A stretch of 64,000 nucleotides of DNA from Pseudomonas sp. GM18. GTDB taxonomy: Bacteria; Pseudomonadota; Gammaproteobacteria; Pseudomonadales; Pseudomonadaceae. Position numbers and translations under genes: made by a program. Under the pieces are notes generated by a model. The model saw only the letters and a list, made by a program, of their open reading frames with translations. It made no database searches and was not told where the DNA came from. Below are positions 53,405 to 64,000 of the stretch, one piece after another (the first letter of the stretch is position 1; every line of letters starts with the position of its first letter). The stretch covers positions 42,110 to 106,109 of the forward strand of contig NZ_AKJT01000033.1 of the NCBI RefSeq assembly GCF_000282195.1, read 5' to 3'.

Positions 53405-54718
53405 ATGATGCAACCTTCGGTAAAAGCTCTGCTTGCCCTCACCTGCATGACCCTCAGCAGCGTCAGCCTCGGCGCCCAGACCCTGACCATCGCCACCGTC
53501 AACAACAGCGACATGATCCGCATGCAAAAGCTCTCGAAAACCTTCGAGGCCGAGCATCCGGACATCAAGTTAAATTGGGTGGTGCTCGAAGAAAACGTCC
53601 TGCGCCAGCGCCTGACCACCGACATCGCCACCCAGGGCGGGCAGTTCGATGTGCTGACCATCGGCATGTACGAAGCCGCACTCTGGGGTGCCAAGGGTTG
53701 GCTGGAACCGATGAAGGACTTGCCGGCCAGCTACGCCCTCGACGACGTTTTCCCTTCGGTGCGTGAAGGCCTGTCGGTCAAGGGCTCGCTCTATGCCCTG
53801 CCGTTCTACGCTGAAAGCTCCATCACCTATTACCGCACCGACCTGTTCAAGGACGCCGGGCTGACCATGCCGGAACGCCCGACCTGGACCCAGATCGGCG
53901 AATTCGCCAGCAAACTTACCAACAAGGATAAGGAACAGTACGGCATCTGCCTGCGCGGAAAGGCCGGCTGGGGCGAGAATATGGCGCTGATCAGCACCCT
54001 CGCCAACGCCTATGGTGCGCGCTGGTTTGATGAGAAATGGCAGCCGGAATTCACTGGCCCCGAGTGGAAAAATGCGCTGAATTTCTACGTCGACGCCATG
54101 AAGAAATCCGGCCCGCCGGGCGCCTCAAGCAACGGCTTCAACGAAAACCTGGCGCTGTTCAACAGCGGCAAGTGTGCGATCTGGGTCGATGCCAGTGTTG
54201 CGGGTTCTTTCGTGACCGACAAAACCCAAAGCAAAGTCAGCGATCACGTCGGCTTCACCTACGCGCCACACGAAACCACGGACAAAGGCTCGGCCTGGTT
54301 GTATTCCTGGGCGCTGGCGATTCCGACCAGTTCCAAAGCCAAGGACGCGGCGAAAACCTTCAGCGCCTGGGCCACGTCCAGGGAGTACGGTGCCCTGGTC
54401 GCGGAAAAAGACGGCATCGCCAACGTGCCGCCAGGCACGCGCGCCTCGACCTACACCGAGGCCTACATGAATGCCGCGCCATTCGCCAAGGTAACGCTGG
54501 AATCGCTGAAAGCCGCAGACCCGAGCAATCCGAGCGCCAAACCGGTGCCCTACGTCGGCATCCAGTTGGTGACCATTCCAGAGTTCCAGGCCGTGGGCAC
54601 CCAGGTCGGCAAGCTGTTCTCGGCCGCGCTGATCGGCCAGACCACGGTCGACCAGGCCCTGACCGCCGCCCAGTCAACCACCGAACGAGAGATGAAGCGC
54701 GCCGGTTATCCCAAGTAA
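53405..54718 (+). CDS. mtlE: Polyol ABC transporter, solute-binding protein
   Basis: 437 residues. Two adjacent ATGs at 53405 and 53408; AAAGGAG ends at 53401, so the second has the better spacing and may be the true start. Sec signal peptide (ALLALTCMTLSSVSLGAQT) with cleavage near residue 24. Family 1 sugar-binding protein that delivers mannitol and related polyols to MtlFG. First gene of the mtlEFGKDYZ operon. A REP-type hairpin after the stop likely stabilises this mRNA segment. Confidence 0.9.
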   Translation: MMQPSVKALLALTCMTLSSVSLGAQTLTIATVNNSDMIRMQKLSKTFEAEHPDIKLNWVVLEENVLRQRLTTDIATQGGQFDVLTIGMYEAALWGAKGWLEPMKDLPASYALDDVFPSVREGLSVKGSLYALPFYAESSITYYRTDLFKDAGLTMPERPTWTQIGEFASKLTNKDKEQYGICLRGKAGWGENMALISTLANAYGARWFDEKWQPEFTGPEWKNALNFYVDAMKKSGPPGASSNGFNENLALFNSGKCAIWVDASVAGSFVTDKTQSKVSDHVGFTYAPHETTDKGSAWLYSWALAIPTSSKAKDAAKTFSAWATSREYGALVAEKDGIANVPPGTRASTYTEAYMNAAPFAKVTLESLKAADPSNPSAKPVPYVGIQLVTIPEFQAVGTQVGKLFSAALIGQTTVDQALTAAQSTTEREMKRAGYPK

Positions 54719-54742
54719 CCAACGCACCCTGCTCTCGCCTTC

Positions 54743-54770
54743 TGTGGGAGCGAACCTGCTCGCTCCCACA
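54743..54770. repeat. REP-type hairpin between mtlE and mtlF
   Basis: TGTGGGAGCGA (from 54743) and its complement ending at 54770 enclose a short loop: the common Pseudomonas REP unit. In ABC operons such hairpins protect the upstream binding-protein message and lower downstream expression. Confidence 0.8.
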
Positions 54771-54810
54771 TTAGATCTTCATAGGTCTGCATGAATCGGT
54801 TCTGATCACC

Positions 54811-55740
54811 ATGAATACTTCAACCACTGTCAAAGCTCATATGGACATCCCGCAACCGGTGCGTAAAAGCCGGTTGACCAACCCCGGCTGGTTTCTGGTC
54901 AGCCCCTCGGTGGCATTGCTGCTGCTGTGGATGATCGTGCCGCTGGGCATGACCGTTTATTTTTCGATGATCCGCTACAACCTGCTCTACCCCGGCGAAA
55001 ACGAATTCGTGGGGCTGGAGAACTTCAGCTACTTCCTGAGCGATTCGGGTTTCCTGCCCGGCGCCACCAACACCCTGTTGCTGGTGGGCAGCGTGTTGCT
55101 GATCAGCGTGGTGTTCGGCGTGTTGATCAGCGCGTTGCTGGAGGCCAGTGAGTTTCTCGGTCGCGGCATCGTGCGGGTGATGTTGATCTCGCCGTTCTTC
55201 ATCATGCCCACCGTCGGTTCGCTGATCTGGAAGAACCTGATCTTTCACCCAGTCTCAGGGATTCTTGCCTACATCTGGAAGCTGTTCGGCGCGCAGCCGG
55301 TGGACTGGCTGGCGCACTACCCGCTGCTGTCGATCATCATCATTGTGTCCTGGCAATGGCTGCCCTTCGCGATCCTGATCCTGATGACCGCCATGCAGTC
55401 CCTCGACCAGGAACAGAAAGAAGCCGCACGCCTGGACGGTGCTGGCCCGATCGCCATCTTCTGGCACCTGACCTTGCCGCACCTGGCCCGGCCGATTGCG
55501 GTGGTGGTGATGATCGAAACCATCTTCCTGCTGTCGGTGTTCGCCGAAATCTTCACCACCACCAACGGCGGCCCCGGCTACGCCTCGACCAACCTCGCCT
55601 ACCTGATCTACAACCAGGCGCTGGTGCAGTTCGACGTCGGCATGGCCTCCGCCGGCGGTTTGATCGCGGTGGTGATTGCCAACATCGCGGCCATCGTGCT
55701 GGTGCGCATGATCGGCAAAAACCTGACAGACAAAGCCTGA
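54811..55740 (+). CDS. mtlF: Polyol ABC transporter, permease 1
   Basis: 309 residues, six membrane segments after a polar 30-residue start; the EAA loop reads EAARLDGAGPIAIFWHLTLP, typical of MalF-like sugar permeases. Second gene of the operon. An in-frame ATG at 54841 is an alternative start, as neither has a strong ribosome site. Confidence 0.88.
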   Translation: MNTSTTVKAHMDIPQPVRKSRLTNPGWFLVSPSVALLLLWMIVPLGMTVYFSMIRYNLLYPGENEFVGLENFSYFLSDSGFLPGATNTLLLVGSVLLISVVFGVLISALLEASEFLGRGIVRVMLISPFFIMPTVGSLIWKNLIFHPVSGILAYIWKLFGAQPVDWLAHYPLLSIIIIVSWQWLPFAILILMTAMQSLDQEQKEAARLDGAGPIAIFWHLTLPHLARPIAVVVMIETIFLLSVFAEIFTTTNGGPGYASTNLAYLIYNQALVQFDVGMASAGGLIAVVIANIAAIVLVRMIGKNLTDKA

Positions 55741-55750
55741 GGCCTGCGCC

Positions 55751-56581
55751 ATGACTCTTCAACAATCCCGTCGTCTGCAAAGCCTGCTGCTCGGCACCCT
55801 GGCCTGGGCCATCGCGATCCTGATTTTCTTTCCGATCTTCTGGATGGTGCTAACCAGTTTCAAGACCGAAATCGACGCGTTCGCCACACCGCCGCAGTTC
55901 ATCTTCACGCCGACGCTGGAGAACTACCTGCACATCAACGAGCGTAGCGATTACTTCAGCTTCGCCTGGAACTCGGTGGTGATTTCCTTCAGCGCCACGG
56001 CGTTGTGCCTGCTGATTGCGGTGCCGGCGGCCTACTCTATGGCGTTCTACGAAACCCAGCGCACCAAAGGCACGTTGCTGTGGATGCTCTCCACCAAGAT
56101 GCTGCCGCCGGTGGGCGTGCTGATGCCGATCTACCTGCTGGCCAAGAGCTTCGGCCTGCTGGATACGCGGATCGCGCTGATCGTGATCTACACGCTGATC
56201 AACCTGCCGATCGTGGTCTGGATGATTTACACCTACTTCAAAGACATCCCCAAGGACATCCTCGAAGCAGCACGTCTGGATGGCGCCACGTTGTGGCAGG
56301 AAATGGTCCGGGTGCTGTTGCCGATCGCCAAGGGCGGCCTGGCTTCCACGGTGTTGCTGTCGCTGATCCTGTGCTGGAACGAGGCGTTCTGGTCGCTGAA
56401 CCTGACCTCGTCCAAAGCCGCGCCACTGACCGCCTTGATCGCCTCGTACTCAAGCCCTGAAGGTCTGTTCTGGGCCAAGTTGTCGGCGGTGTCGACCCTG
56501 GCCTGTGCGCCGATCCTGATTTTCGGCTGGATCAGCCAGAAACAATTGGTCCGCGGCCTGTCGTTTGGCGCCGTGAAATAG
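55751..56581 (+). CDS. mtlG: Polyol ABC transporter, permease 2
   Basis: 276 residues with six membrane segments and the MalG-type EAA loop EAARLDGATLWQEMVRVLLP. Ten bp after the mtlF stop. Pairs with MtlF as the membrane channel and docks the MtlK ATPase through the EAA helix. Confidence 0.88.
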   Translation: MTLQQSRRLQSLLLGTLAWAIAILIFFPIFWMVLTSFKTEIDAFATPPQFIFTPTLENYLHINERSDYFSFAWNSVVISFSATALCLLIAVPAAYSMAFYETQRTKGTLLWMLSTKMLPPVGVLMPIYLLAKSFGLLDTRIALIVIYTLINLPIVVWMIYTYFKDIPKDILEAARLDGATLWQEMVRVLLPIAKGGLASTVLLSLILCWNEAFWSLNLTSSKAAPLTALIASYSSPEGLFWAKLSAVSTLACAPILIFGWISQKQLVRGLSFGAVK

Positions 56582-56613
56582 CCCTCAAAGAATAAGCACA
56601 AAGGAGCGCCATC

Positions 56614-57717
56614 ATGGCCAACCTGAAAATAAAAAATCTGCAAAAAGGCTTCGAAGGTTTTTCCATCATCAAAGGCATCGACCTGGAAGTGAACGACAAG
56701 GAGTTCGTGGTGTTCGTCGGCCCGTCGGGTTGCGGCAAGTCCACCCTGCTGCGGTTGATCGCCGGCCTTGAAGAAGTCAGCGGCGGCACCATCGAACTCG
56801 ATGGACGCGACATCACCGAAGTCAGCCCGGCCAAGCGCGACCTGGCGATGGTGTTCCAGACCTACGCCCTGTACCCGCACATGAGTGTGCGTAAAAACAT
56901 GTCGTTCGCCCTCGACCTGGCCGGTGTAGCGAAAGCTGAAGTCGAGAAGAAAGTCGGCGAAGCAGCGCGCATTCTGGAACTCGGGCCGATGCTCGAACGT
57001 AAACCGAAACAGCTGTCCGGCGGTCAGCGTCAGCGCGTGGCGATCGGCCGGGCCATCGTGCGTAACCCGAAAATTTTCCTGTTCGACGAACCGCTGTCCA
57101 ACCTCGACGCCGCCCTGCGGGTGCAGATGCGCCTGGAACTGTTGCGCCTGCACAAAGAACTGCAAGCCACCATGATCTACGTGACCCACGATCAGGTCGA
57201 AGCCATGACCATGGCCGACAAAGTCGTCGTGCTCAATGGCGGCAAGATCGAGCAGGTCGGTTCACCACTGGACCTGTATCACCAGCCGGCCAACCTGTTT
57301 GTCGCAGGCTTCCTTGGCACACCGAAAATGGGCTTCCTCAAAGGTAAAGTCACCCGTGTTGAAAGCCGGGGCTGCGAAGTGCTGCTGGACGCCGGCACCC
57401 GCATCAGCCTGCCGCTGAGCGGAGCGAACCTGAGCGTCGGCGGCACGGTGACGCTGGGCATTCGCCCGGAACATCTGGAGCTGGCGCAACCCGGCGATTG
57501 CACGCTGCAAGTCACCGCCGATGTCAGCGAACGTTTGGGCAGCGACACCTTCTGCCACGTCCTGACCTCGTCCGGCGAAGCGCTGACCATGCGCGTTCGC
57601 GGCGATCTGGCGAGCCGTTATGGCGAAACCCTGAGCCTGCACCTGGACGCCGAACACTGCCATTTATTCGATGCCGACGGCGTGGCGCTAACCCGTCCAC
57701 TGCGCGCCGCAGCCTGA
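56614..57717 (+). CDS. mtlK: Polyol ABC transporter, ATP-binding protein
   Basis: 367 residues, AAAGGAG before the ATG. Walker [10 protein letters not shown] near residue 36, signature [14 protein letters not shown] near 135, Walker [13 protein letters not shown] near 153, and a MalK-like C-terminal regulatory OB-fold region ([13 protein letters not shown]). Energises MtlFG uptake. The C-terminal domain could be a site of inducer-exclusion control. Confidence 0.9.
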   Translation: MANLKIKNLQKGFEGFSIIKGIDLEVNDKEFVVFVGPSGCGKSTLLRLIAGLEEVSGGTIELDGRDITEVSPAKRDLAMVFQTYALYPHMSVRKNMSFALDLAGVAKAEVEKKVGEAARILELGPMLERKPKQLSGGQRQRVAIGRAIVRNPKIFLFDEPLSNLDAALRVQMRLELLRLHKELQATMIYVTHDQVEAMTMADKVVVLNGGKIEQVGSPLDLYHQPANLFVAGFLGTPKMGFLKGKVTRVESRGCEVLLDAGTRISLPLSGANLSVGGTVTLGIRPEHLELAQPGDCTLQVTADVSERLGSDTFCHVLTSSGEALTMRVRGDLASRYGETLSLHLDAEHCHLFDADGVALTRPLRAAA

Positions 57718-57733
57718 TTTCAGAGAGCATGCG

Positions 57734-59206
57734 ATGAAACTGAATAAGTCCAACCTCAACCGCCTCGCCCCCGAGGTGGCCCTGCCCGCCTACACCCTGA
57801 GCGACACCCGCCAGGGCATCGCGCACATTGGCGTCGGCGGTTTCCACCGCGCGCATCAGGCGTACTACACCGACGCCTTGATGAACACCGGCGAAGCGCT
57901 GGACTGGGCCATCTGCGGGGTTGGCCTGCGCGCCGAAGACCGTCGCGCCCGTGACGATCTGCAAGAGCAGGATTACCTGTTCACCCTGTTTGAACTCGGC
58001 GATACCGACGACACCGAAGTGCGAGTCATCGGCGCCATCCGCGACATGCTGCTGGCCGAAGACAGCGCCGAGGCGCTGATCGATAAACTGGCCAGCCCCG
58101 AAATCCGCATCGTCTCGCTGACCATCACCGAGGGCGGCTACTGCATCGATGACAGCAACGGCGAGTTCATGGCACACCTGCCGCAGATCCAGCACGACCT
58201 GGCCAACCCGAACGCGCCGAAAACCGTGTTCGGCTTCCTTTGCGCCGCGCTGGCCAAACGGCGTGCAGCCGGCACGCCTGCGTTTACGCTGATGTCCTGC
58301 GATAACCTGCCACACAACGGCGCGGTGACCCGTAAAGCCTTGCTCGCATTCGCCGCCCTGCGCGATGCCGACCTGCGCGACTGGATCGAGCGCAACGTCA
58401 GCTTCCCCAACGCCATGGTCGACCGCATCACACCGATGACCAGCACCGAGCATCGTCTGCAACTGCACGACAAACACAGCATCGACGACGCCTGGCCAGT
58501 GGTCTGCGAACCGTTTGTGCAGTGGGTGCTGGAAGACAAATTCGTCAACGGTCGCCCGGCCTGGGAAAAGGTCGGCGTGCAGTTCACCGACGACGTCACG
58601 CCTTACGAAGAGATGAAGATCAAACTGCTCAACGGCAGCCACCTGGCCCTGACTTATCTGGGTTTTTTGAAGGGTTACCGCTTCGTTCACGAAACCATGA
58701 ACGACCCCCTGTTCGTGCGCTACATGCGTGCCTACATGGACCTGGACGTGACGCCGCAACTGGCGCCGGTGCCAGGCATCGATTTGACCGAATACAAAAA
58801 CACCCTGGTCGCGCGCTTCTCCAATCAGGCGATTGCCGATCAGCTGGAGCGGGTGTGTTCGGACGGTTCGTCGAAGTTTCCGAAATTCACCGTGCCGACC
58901 CTCAACCGCTTGATCGCCGATGGCCGCGAGACCAAGCGCGCGGCGCTGGTGGTGGCGGCGTGGGCGCTGTACCTCAAAGGCGTGGATGAGAATGGCCACA
59001 CCTATTCGATTCCCGATCCGCGGGCGGCGTTCTGTCAGGCGCTGGTGGCCGATGATGCGTTGATCACCCAGCGGCTGCTGGAGGTTGAAGAGATTTTCGG
59101 CACGGCGATCCCGCGTTCGCCAGAGTTTGTCGCGGCGTTCGAGTGGTGCTGCAACAGCTTGCGGGAAGTTGGCGTGACGCAGACGCTGGAGCGGGTTTTG
59201 GCGTAA
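57734..59206 (+). CDS. mtlD: Mannitol 2-dehydrogenase (polyol-specific long-chain dehydrogenase)
   Basis: 490 residues. NAD-binding IGVGGFHRAHQAYY near the N-terminus; catalytic Lys295, Asn300 and His303 appear in MKIKLLNGSHLALTYL at exactly the positions used for the crystallised P. fluorescens enzyme. Oxidises D-mannitol to fructose and D-arabitol to D-xylulose with NAD. Sits after the transporter genes and before the two sugar kinases that consume its products. Confidence 0.93.
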   Translation: MKLNKSNLNRLAPEVALPAYTLSDTRQGIAHIGVGGFHRAHQAYYTDALMNTGEALDWAICGVGLRAEDRRARDDLQEQDYLFTLFELGDTDDTEVRVIGAIRDMLLAEDSAEALIDKLASPEIRIVSLTITEGGYCIDDSNGEFMAHLPQIQHDLANPNAPKTVFGFLCAALAKRRAAGTPAFTLMSCDNLPHNGAVTRKALLAFAALRDADLRDWIERNVSFPNAMVDRITPMTSTEHRLQLHDKHSIDDAWPVVCEPFVQWVLEDKFVNGRPAWEKVGVQFTDDVTPYEEMKIKLLNGSHLALTYLGFLKGYRFVHETMNDPLFVRYMRAYMDLDVTPQLAPVPGIDLTEYKNTLVARFSNQAIADQLERVCSDGSSKFPKFTVPTLNRLIADGRETKRAALVVAAWALYLKGVDENGHTYSIPDPRAAFCQALVADDALITQRLLEVEEIFGTAIPRSPEFVAAFEWCCNSLREVGVTQTLERVLA

Positions 59207-59223
59207 GTTCGGTGGCGAATTCT

Positions 59224-59254
59224 GATCGTTCCCACGCTCTGCGTGGGAACGATC
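59224..59254. repeat. REP-type palindrome between mtlD and mtlY
   Basis: Two perfect 14-bp arms (GATCGTTCCCACGC and its complement) around TCT. This form is frequent between Pseudomonas genes. It could limit read-through or protect the upstream mRNA. Confidence 0.8.
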
Positions 59255-59271
59255 TTCGGTAGGGAGTTTCC

Positions 59272-60768
<1,497 letters not shown>

Positions 60769-60781
60769 AGAGCGAGCAACT

Positions 60782-61720
60782 ATGTATCTGGTGTGTGGTG
60801 AAGCGCTGTTCGATTTCTTTAGCGAAGACGATGCCAGCGGCCTGGCGTCCAAAGTGAATTTCAAGGCAATTGCCGGCGGCTCGCCGTTCAATGTGGCGGT
60901 GGGTTTGCGCCGTTTGGGCGTGGATGCCGCGCTGTTTGCCGGGCTGTCGACCGATTACCTTGGCCGACGGTTGCAGCAAGTGCTGCAGGATGAAGGCGTG
61001 CGCCCGGATTACCTGGTGGACTTTGCCGCGCCCACCACGCTGGCGATGGTGGCGGTCGGTGCCAATGGCTCGCCCCACTACAGCTTTCGTGGCGAAGGCT
61101 GCGCTGACCGGCAATTGAAACTGGAGCACCTGCCAGAACTGGGGCCTGAAGTGCGCGGCCTGCATATCGGCTCGTTCTCGCTGGTGGTGCAACCGATTGC
61201 CGATACCTTGCTGGCGCTGGTGCAGCGCGAAAGCGGCAAACGCCTGATCAGCCTCGACCCGAACGTGCGCCTGAACCCCGAGCCGAACATCGAGTTGTGG
61301 CGTTCACGGATCGCCACCCTGGTGGAGCTTGCCGACCTGATCAAGGTCAGCGACGAAGATTTGAGCCTGTTGTACCCCGAGCAGGATCCGCAGCGCGTGA
61401 TCGAAGGCTGGCTGGAGCATCGCTGTCAGCTGGTGTTCCTGACCCGTGGCGGTCAGGGGGCGACGGTGTTCAGCCGGGCTCATGGCACATGGTCGGTGCC
61501 AGCTTGTTCGGTGAAGATTGCCGACACTGTCGGGGCTGGCGATACCTTCCAGGCAGCGCTGATTACCTGGCTGACCGAGCAGCGGATGGATTCGGTTGAG
61601 GGTGTGCAGCGGCTGAGCCGTGAGCAGATTGACGCGATGCTCAGGTTTGCGGTGAGCGCCGCGGCGTTGACCTGCAGCAAGACCGGGCCGGATTTGCCGT
61701 ATCGGCGGCAGTTGGGCTGA
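60782..61720 (+). CDS. mtlZ: Fructokinase (PfkB family)
   Basis: 312 residues from the ATG at 60782, 13 bp after mtlY; the open frame upstream overlaps mtlY and is not used. PfkB signatures: GGSPFNVAVGLRRLGVDAAL at the N-terminus and DTVGAGDTFQAALITWL with the catalytic Asp at the C-terminus. Phosphorylates fructose arising from mannitol. Last gene of the mtl operon. Confidence 0.9.
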   Translation: MYLVCGEALFDFFSEDDASGLASKVNFKAIAGGSPFNVAVGLRRLGVDAALFAGLSTDYLGRRLQQVLQDEGVRPDYLVDFAAPTTLAMVAVGANGSPHYSFRGEGCADRQLKLEHLPELGPEVRGLHIGSFSLVVQPIADTLLALVQRESGKRLISLDPNVRLNPEPNIELWRSRIATLVELADLIKVSDEDLSLLYPEQDPQRVIEGWLEHRCQLVFLTRGGQGATVFSRAHGTWSVPACSVKIADTVGAGDTFQAALITWLTEQRMDSVEGVQRLSREQIDAMLRFAVSAAALTCSKTGPDLPYRRQLG

Positions 61721-62117
61721 AATTCCCCCCCATGCCTCCACTACTAGCGCAGGTCCTGATTTCGGGGCCTGCCGGTGGATTTTAATAAAAAGACAGTCCG
61801 CCTATTTTTCTTCATTGAGAGTTATATCTTTTCGCCTATTATATTTTTTAGATATATTCTTATTGCAATTTAAAAAATATTAAACCAGATAAAAGATAGG
61901 CGGCCATTGACAGCTTTATATTTTTATTCGCGAAGCAAACTTATAGCGCCTTACACTTGCAACTATTCCAAAAAATAATGACTCGCAACCGACTATAACC
62001 AGGCAGTTACTTGACCGTTACATACCTTCAACTAGTCTCTTTTCCACGCACGGCGCAGGTAAGGATAACTGCTGTGCGCAATCCTTATACCACCACAACA
62101 GGAAAAGGAACTCCAAC
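61721..62117. other. AT-rich intergenic stretch after the mtl operon
   Basis: An imperfect stem, GCAGGTCC at 61749-61756 with GGGCCTGC at 61765-61772 (one G-T pair), may end the mtl transcript though the T-run after it is weak. From about 61780 to 61990 the DNA is strikingly AT-rich compared with everything around it, with no gene. This could carry the promoter of the downstream orphan and be silenced by H-NS-like MvaT proteins. Confidence 0.5.
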
Positions 62118-62849
62118 ATGGAAAGTGTCGCTATCTCAGCTGCCCAAATTAACTGGAACGGCGGACAACGCATTACGCTCACCGCAGGTGATACAGCCAC
62201 CTGTACTGCGCTTAGCCCAGGCCAGCTTTATGGGATCTTTATCTACAACTCCGCTCAAAATGACAACAACTCGACTGTCAGCGTGAACTGGAGCAATAGC
62301 CAGCCGCCCGTGCCGATCACGGTGCCTGGCACCACGGCCAATGCAGGCCTGGCATCGTTGGGTTTTGTCTCGGGCACCGATACTCAAACCGTTTCGGTCT
62401 CACTGTCCAGCAACAGCGGTAAATCACAGGTCGAAATCTGGCTGGGAAGTGTCAGCATGCCGACCAATACATCGGGGCTCAGCAATTATCCGCTGCCAGC
62501 CGATGGTGAACAGCATCCGTTCAACAAGTACTCCCGTTACTATGCGGTGCCTCCATCGAAATGGATGAACCTGACGATCACCAGCACCATTACACAGTTC
62601 CTCTCCTGCCAGTTCCGTGAGGCGCAAGCGACCGTATTCGTCGTCAATGAGACTTCGAATGGCCTGCTCTCCGGCCAAGTCACCACGATTGGGCCTACTG
62701 CAAGTGAGGTTGGGGCCGTCAAGATCTCTTACTCGCAGATTCAGAACATCTCCAATAATCTGCAAGGTGACGGTACACAGTGGGTCTGGATGGATGCTGA
62801 CAGCCAGCAAGACTCTCAGAGCGCAACCATTTCGTTGCAATCGCTTTGA
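62118..62849 (+). CDS. Beta-rich orphan protein, unknown family
   Basis: 243 residues with AAAGGAA before the ATG. Rich in Ser, Thr, Asn and Gln with alternating hydrophobic residues, suggesting a beta-sandwich or repeat fold (for instance TDTQTVSVSLSSNSGKSQVE). No signal peptide, membrane segment or catalytic motif. Own promoter region (AT-rich) and own terminator make it a single-gene unit, apparently acquired separately from the mtl operon. The neighbour to the right is a vgrG, so a type VI cargo role is conceivable but not shown. I do not recognise it. Confidence 0.7.
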   Translation: MESVAISAAQINWNGGQRITLTAGDTATCTALSPGQLYGIFIYNSAQNDNNSTVSVNWSNSQPPVPITVPGTTANAGLASLGFVSGTDTQTVSVSLSSNSGKSQVEIWLGSVSMPTNTSGLSNYPLPADGEQHPFNKYSRYYAVPPSKWMNLTITSTITQFLSCQFREAQATVFVVNETSNGLLSGQVTTIGPTASEVGAVKISYSQIQNISNNLQGDGTQWVWMDADSQQDSQSATISLQSL

Positions 62850-62871
62850 ATTGACTGACTGAGTAATAAAT

Positions 62872-62900
62872 GAAGGCCCCATTCGTGGGGCCTTCTTTTT
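62872..62900 (+). terminator. Intrinsic terminator after the orphan gene
   Basis: GAAGGCCCC (62872-62880) pairs perfectly with GGGGCCTTC (62887-62895) around a 6-base loop and is followed by TTTTT. Lies 23 bp after the stop at 62849. The following 175 bp to the next start hold no gene. Confidence 0.9.
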
Positions 62901-63075
62901 ATCTGGCATAACGGCCAATTGCCTCGAGCAATGCCTGTACTCATTAGGAAAAACAGCGGTTATAGGGGAAAACCCGATACCCGTCACTCCCGGACCTACG
63001 GCATTCCAACCTTGAACGTGGCCATTTAATCCTGCACCATCCGCCTCTGCTTTTTCAAAGGACGGAATTCAAGGC

Positions 63076-64000
63076 ATGCTGGACGCAAACGCAATCCATA
63101 TTTCTCTCACCCTCGAAGGCGTTTCCGTCGACCTTCAGGTGCTCAGCTTCGTCGGCCGCGAGGCCCTCAACCAGCCGTTCTGTTTCGACATCGAACTGGT
63201 CAGCACCCGCCCCGACCTGAAACTCGAAGAGCTGCTGCACAAGCCCGGCTGCCTGACCTTCGGCGCCACCGGCCAGGGAAAAATCCATGGCCTGGTGTAC
63301 CGCATCGAGCAAGGCGATTCCGGCAAGAGCCTGACCCGCTACAGCATCAGCCTGGTGCCGCAACTGGCCTACCTGCGGCACAACCACGACCAGCAGATTT
63401 TCCAGCAGCTCAGCGTGCCGAAGATCATCGCCCAGGTCCTCGAAGCCCGGGGCATTCTGGCCGACGCCTACAGCTTCCAGCTCGGCGCCATCTACCCGGA
63501 GCGCGTGTACTGCGTGCAGTACGACGAATCCGACCTGCATTTCATCCAGCGCCTGTGCGAAGAGGAAGGCATCCACTTTCACTTCCAGCACTCGACCAGC
63601 GGCCACAAGCTGGTGTTCGGCGATGACCAGACGGTGTTCCGCAAACTCGCGCCGGTGAGCTACCAGCAGGATTCCGGCATGGCCGCCGAAAAGCCGGTGA
63701 TCAAGCGCTTCAACCTGCGCCTGGAAACCCGCACCACCCGCGTCAGCCGCCGCGACTACGACTTCGAAAAACCCCGTCTGCTGCCGGAAAGCGCGGCCAA
63801 GAGCACGTTCGCCCCGGACCTCGAAGACTACGACTACCCCGGCCGTTTCACTGACCGCGCGCGCGGCAAGCAACTGGCGACCCGCGCCCTCGAACGTCAT
63901 CGCAGCGACTATCAACTCGCCGAAGGTAAAGGCGACGAACCGACCCTGGTCAGCGGTCACTTCCTGGCCCTCAGCGAACACCCGCGCGCCGAGTGGAACG
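63076..64000 (+). CDS. vgrG: Type VI secretion VgrG spike protein, 3' end beyond the window
   Basis: ATG at 63076 with GGAA about nine bases upstream; the frame stays open to base 64000 (308 codons), so at least half the protein is missing. The N-terminus (MLDANAIHISLTLEGVSVDL) and the gp27-like motifs FVGREALNQPFCFDIELVS, VYRIEQGDSG, VPQLAYLRHNHDQQIFQQLS, YCVQYDESDLHFIQRLCEEE and GIHFHFQH are those of VgrG/TssI. It forms the trimeric tip of the T6SS needle. Effector and chaperone genes are expected just to the right of the window. Confidence 0.9.
   Translation, partial: MLDANAIHISLTLEGVSVDLQVLSFVGREALNQPFCFDIELVSTRPDLKLEELLHKPGCLTFGATGQGKIHGLVYRIEQGDSGKSLTRYSISLVPQLAYLRHNHDQQIFQQLSVPKIIAQVLEARGILADAYSFQLGAIYPERVYCVQYDESDLHFIQRLCEEEGIHFHFQHSTSGHKLVFGDDQTVFRKLAPVSYQQDSGMAAEKPVIKRFNLRLETRTTRVSRRDYDFEKPRLLPESAAKSTFAPDLEDYDYPGRFTDRARGKQLATRALERHRSDYQLAEGKGDEPTLVSGHFLALSEHPRAEWN

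Overview
The window reads as a Pseudomonas chromosome of the P. fluorescens group. The evidence is a mexEF-oprN-type RND operon, a complete mannitol/arabitol operon in the mtlR-mtlEFGKDYZ order described for P. fluorescens, REP-type GNNCCCAC hairpins between genes, and a VgrG at the right edge. From about 26.5 kb onward codon use is even and GC-rich core Pseudomonas style. The first 26 kb is a patchwork of accessory DNA.

Accessory part (1-26.5 kb). Four copies of a repeat of about 120 bp, all in + orientation, end at 966 (A), 7427 (B), 20267 (C) and 23880 (D). Each contains a variable hairpin (recognisable in A, C and D), two GTGGGGGY-like octamers 12 bp apart, and, exactly 42 bp from the start of the second octamer, a 45-bp core that reads as the 3' end of a gene (in-frame TAG, then S-Q/N-V-K-M-F-F-G-D-P-E-S-L-stop). 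Differences downstream of the ATG codon are all synonymous. I read them as right-end attachment sites left by successive site-specific insertions at the 3' end of one target gene. They bound cargo cassettes that carry no recombinase: A-B holds a three-gene candidate defence operon (VPA1262-family phospholipase-D-like protein, a small PLD-like protein, a large helical protein) and a small Cys-tailed protein; B-C holds a fatty-acid/ketide biosynthetic operon with an exporter and a divergent XRE-cupin regulator; C-D holds mcrBC. To the left of A a partial minus-strand gene runs off the edge. To the right of D lie a truncated flavin oxidoreductase, a transposase scrap and a hipBA toxin-antitoxin pair.

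B-C cassette. An exporter (EamA), FabH, ACP, FabF, an acyl-CoA-oxidase-like enzyme, a thioesterase, a fumarylacetoacetase-fold enzyme, a GlcD-type flavoprotein, FabG and an AceE-like pyruvate-dehydrogenase E1 are transcribed leftward with several coupled stop/start overlaps. Together they could build, desaturate and alpha-oxidise an acyl chain and then decarboxylate or acyl-transfer a 2-oxo acid. The product is unknown.

Core part (26.5-64 kb). mexEF-oprN-type efflux; a convergent aaeBXA-like aromatic-acid efflux operon (FUSC, DUF1656, HlyD); a bestrophin-like channel; a TPR protein; a dense signalling block (1163-aa CHASE3/GAF/hybrid kinase with three receivers, CheR methyltransferase, receiver-kinase, two single-domain receivers); a 1250-aa putative toxin with a C-terminal HExxH motif; a glycosyltransferase; two paralogous PI-PLC-X phospholipases; the mtl operon; a beta-rich orphan protein behind an AT-rich stretch; and a truncated vgrG.
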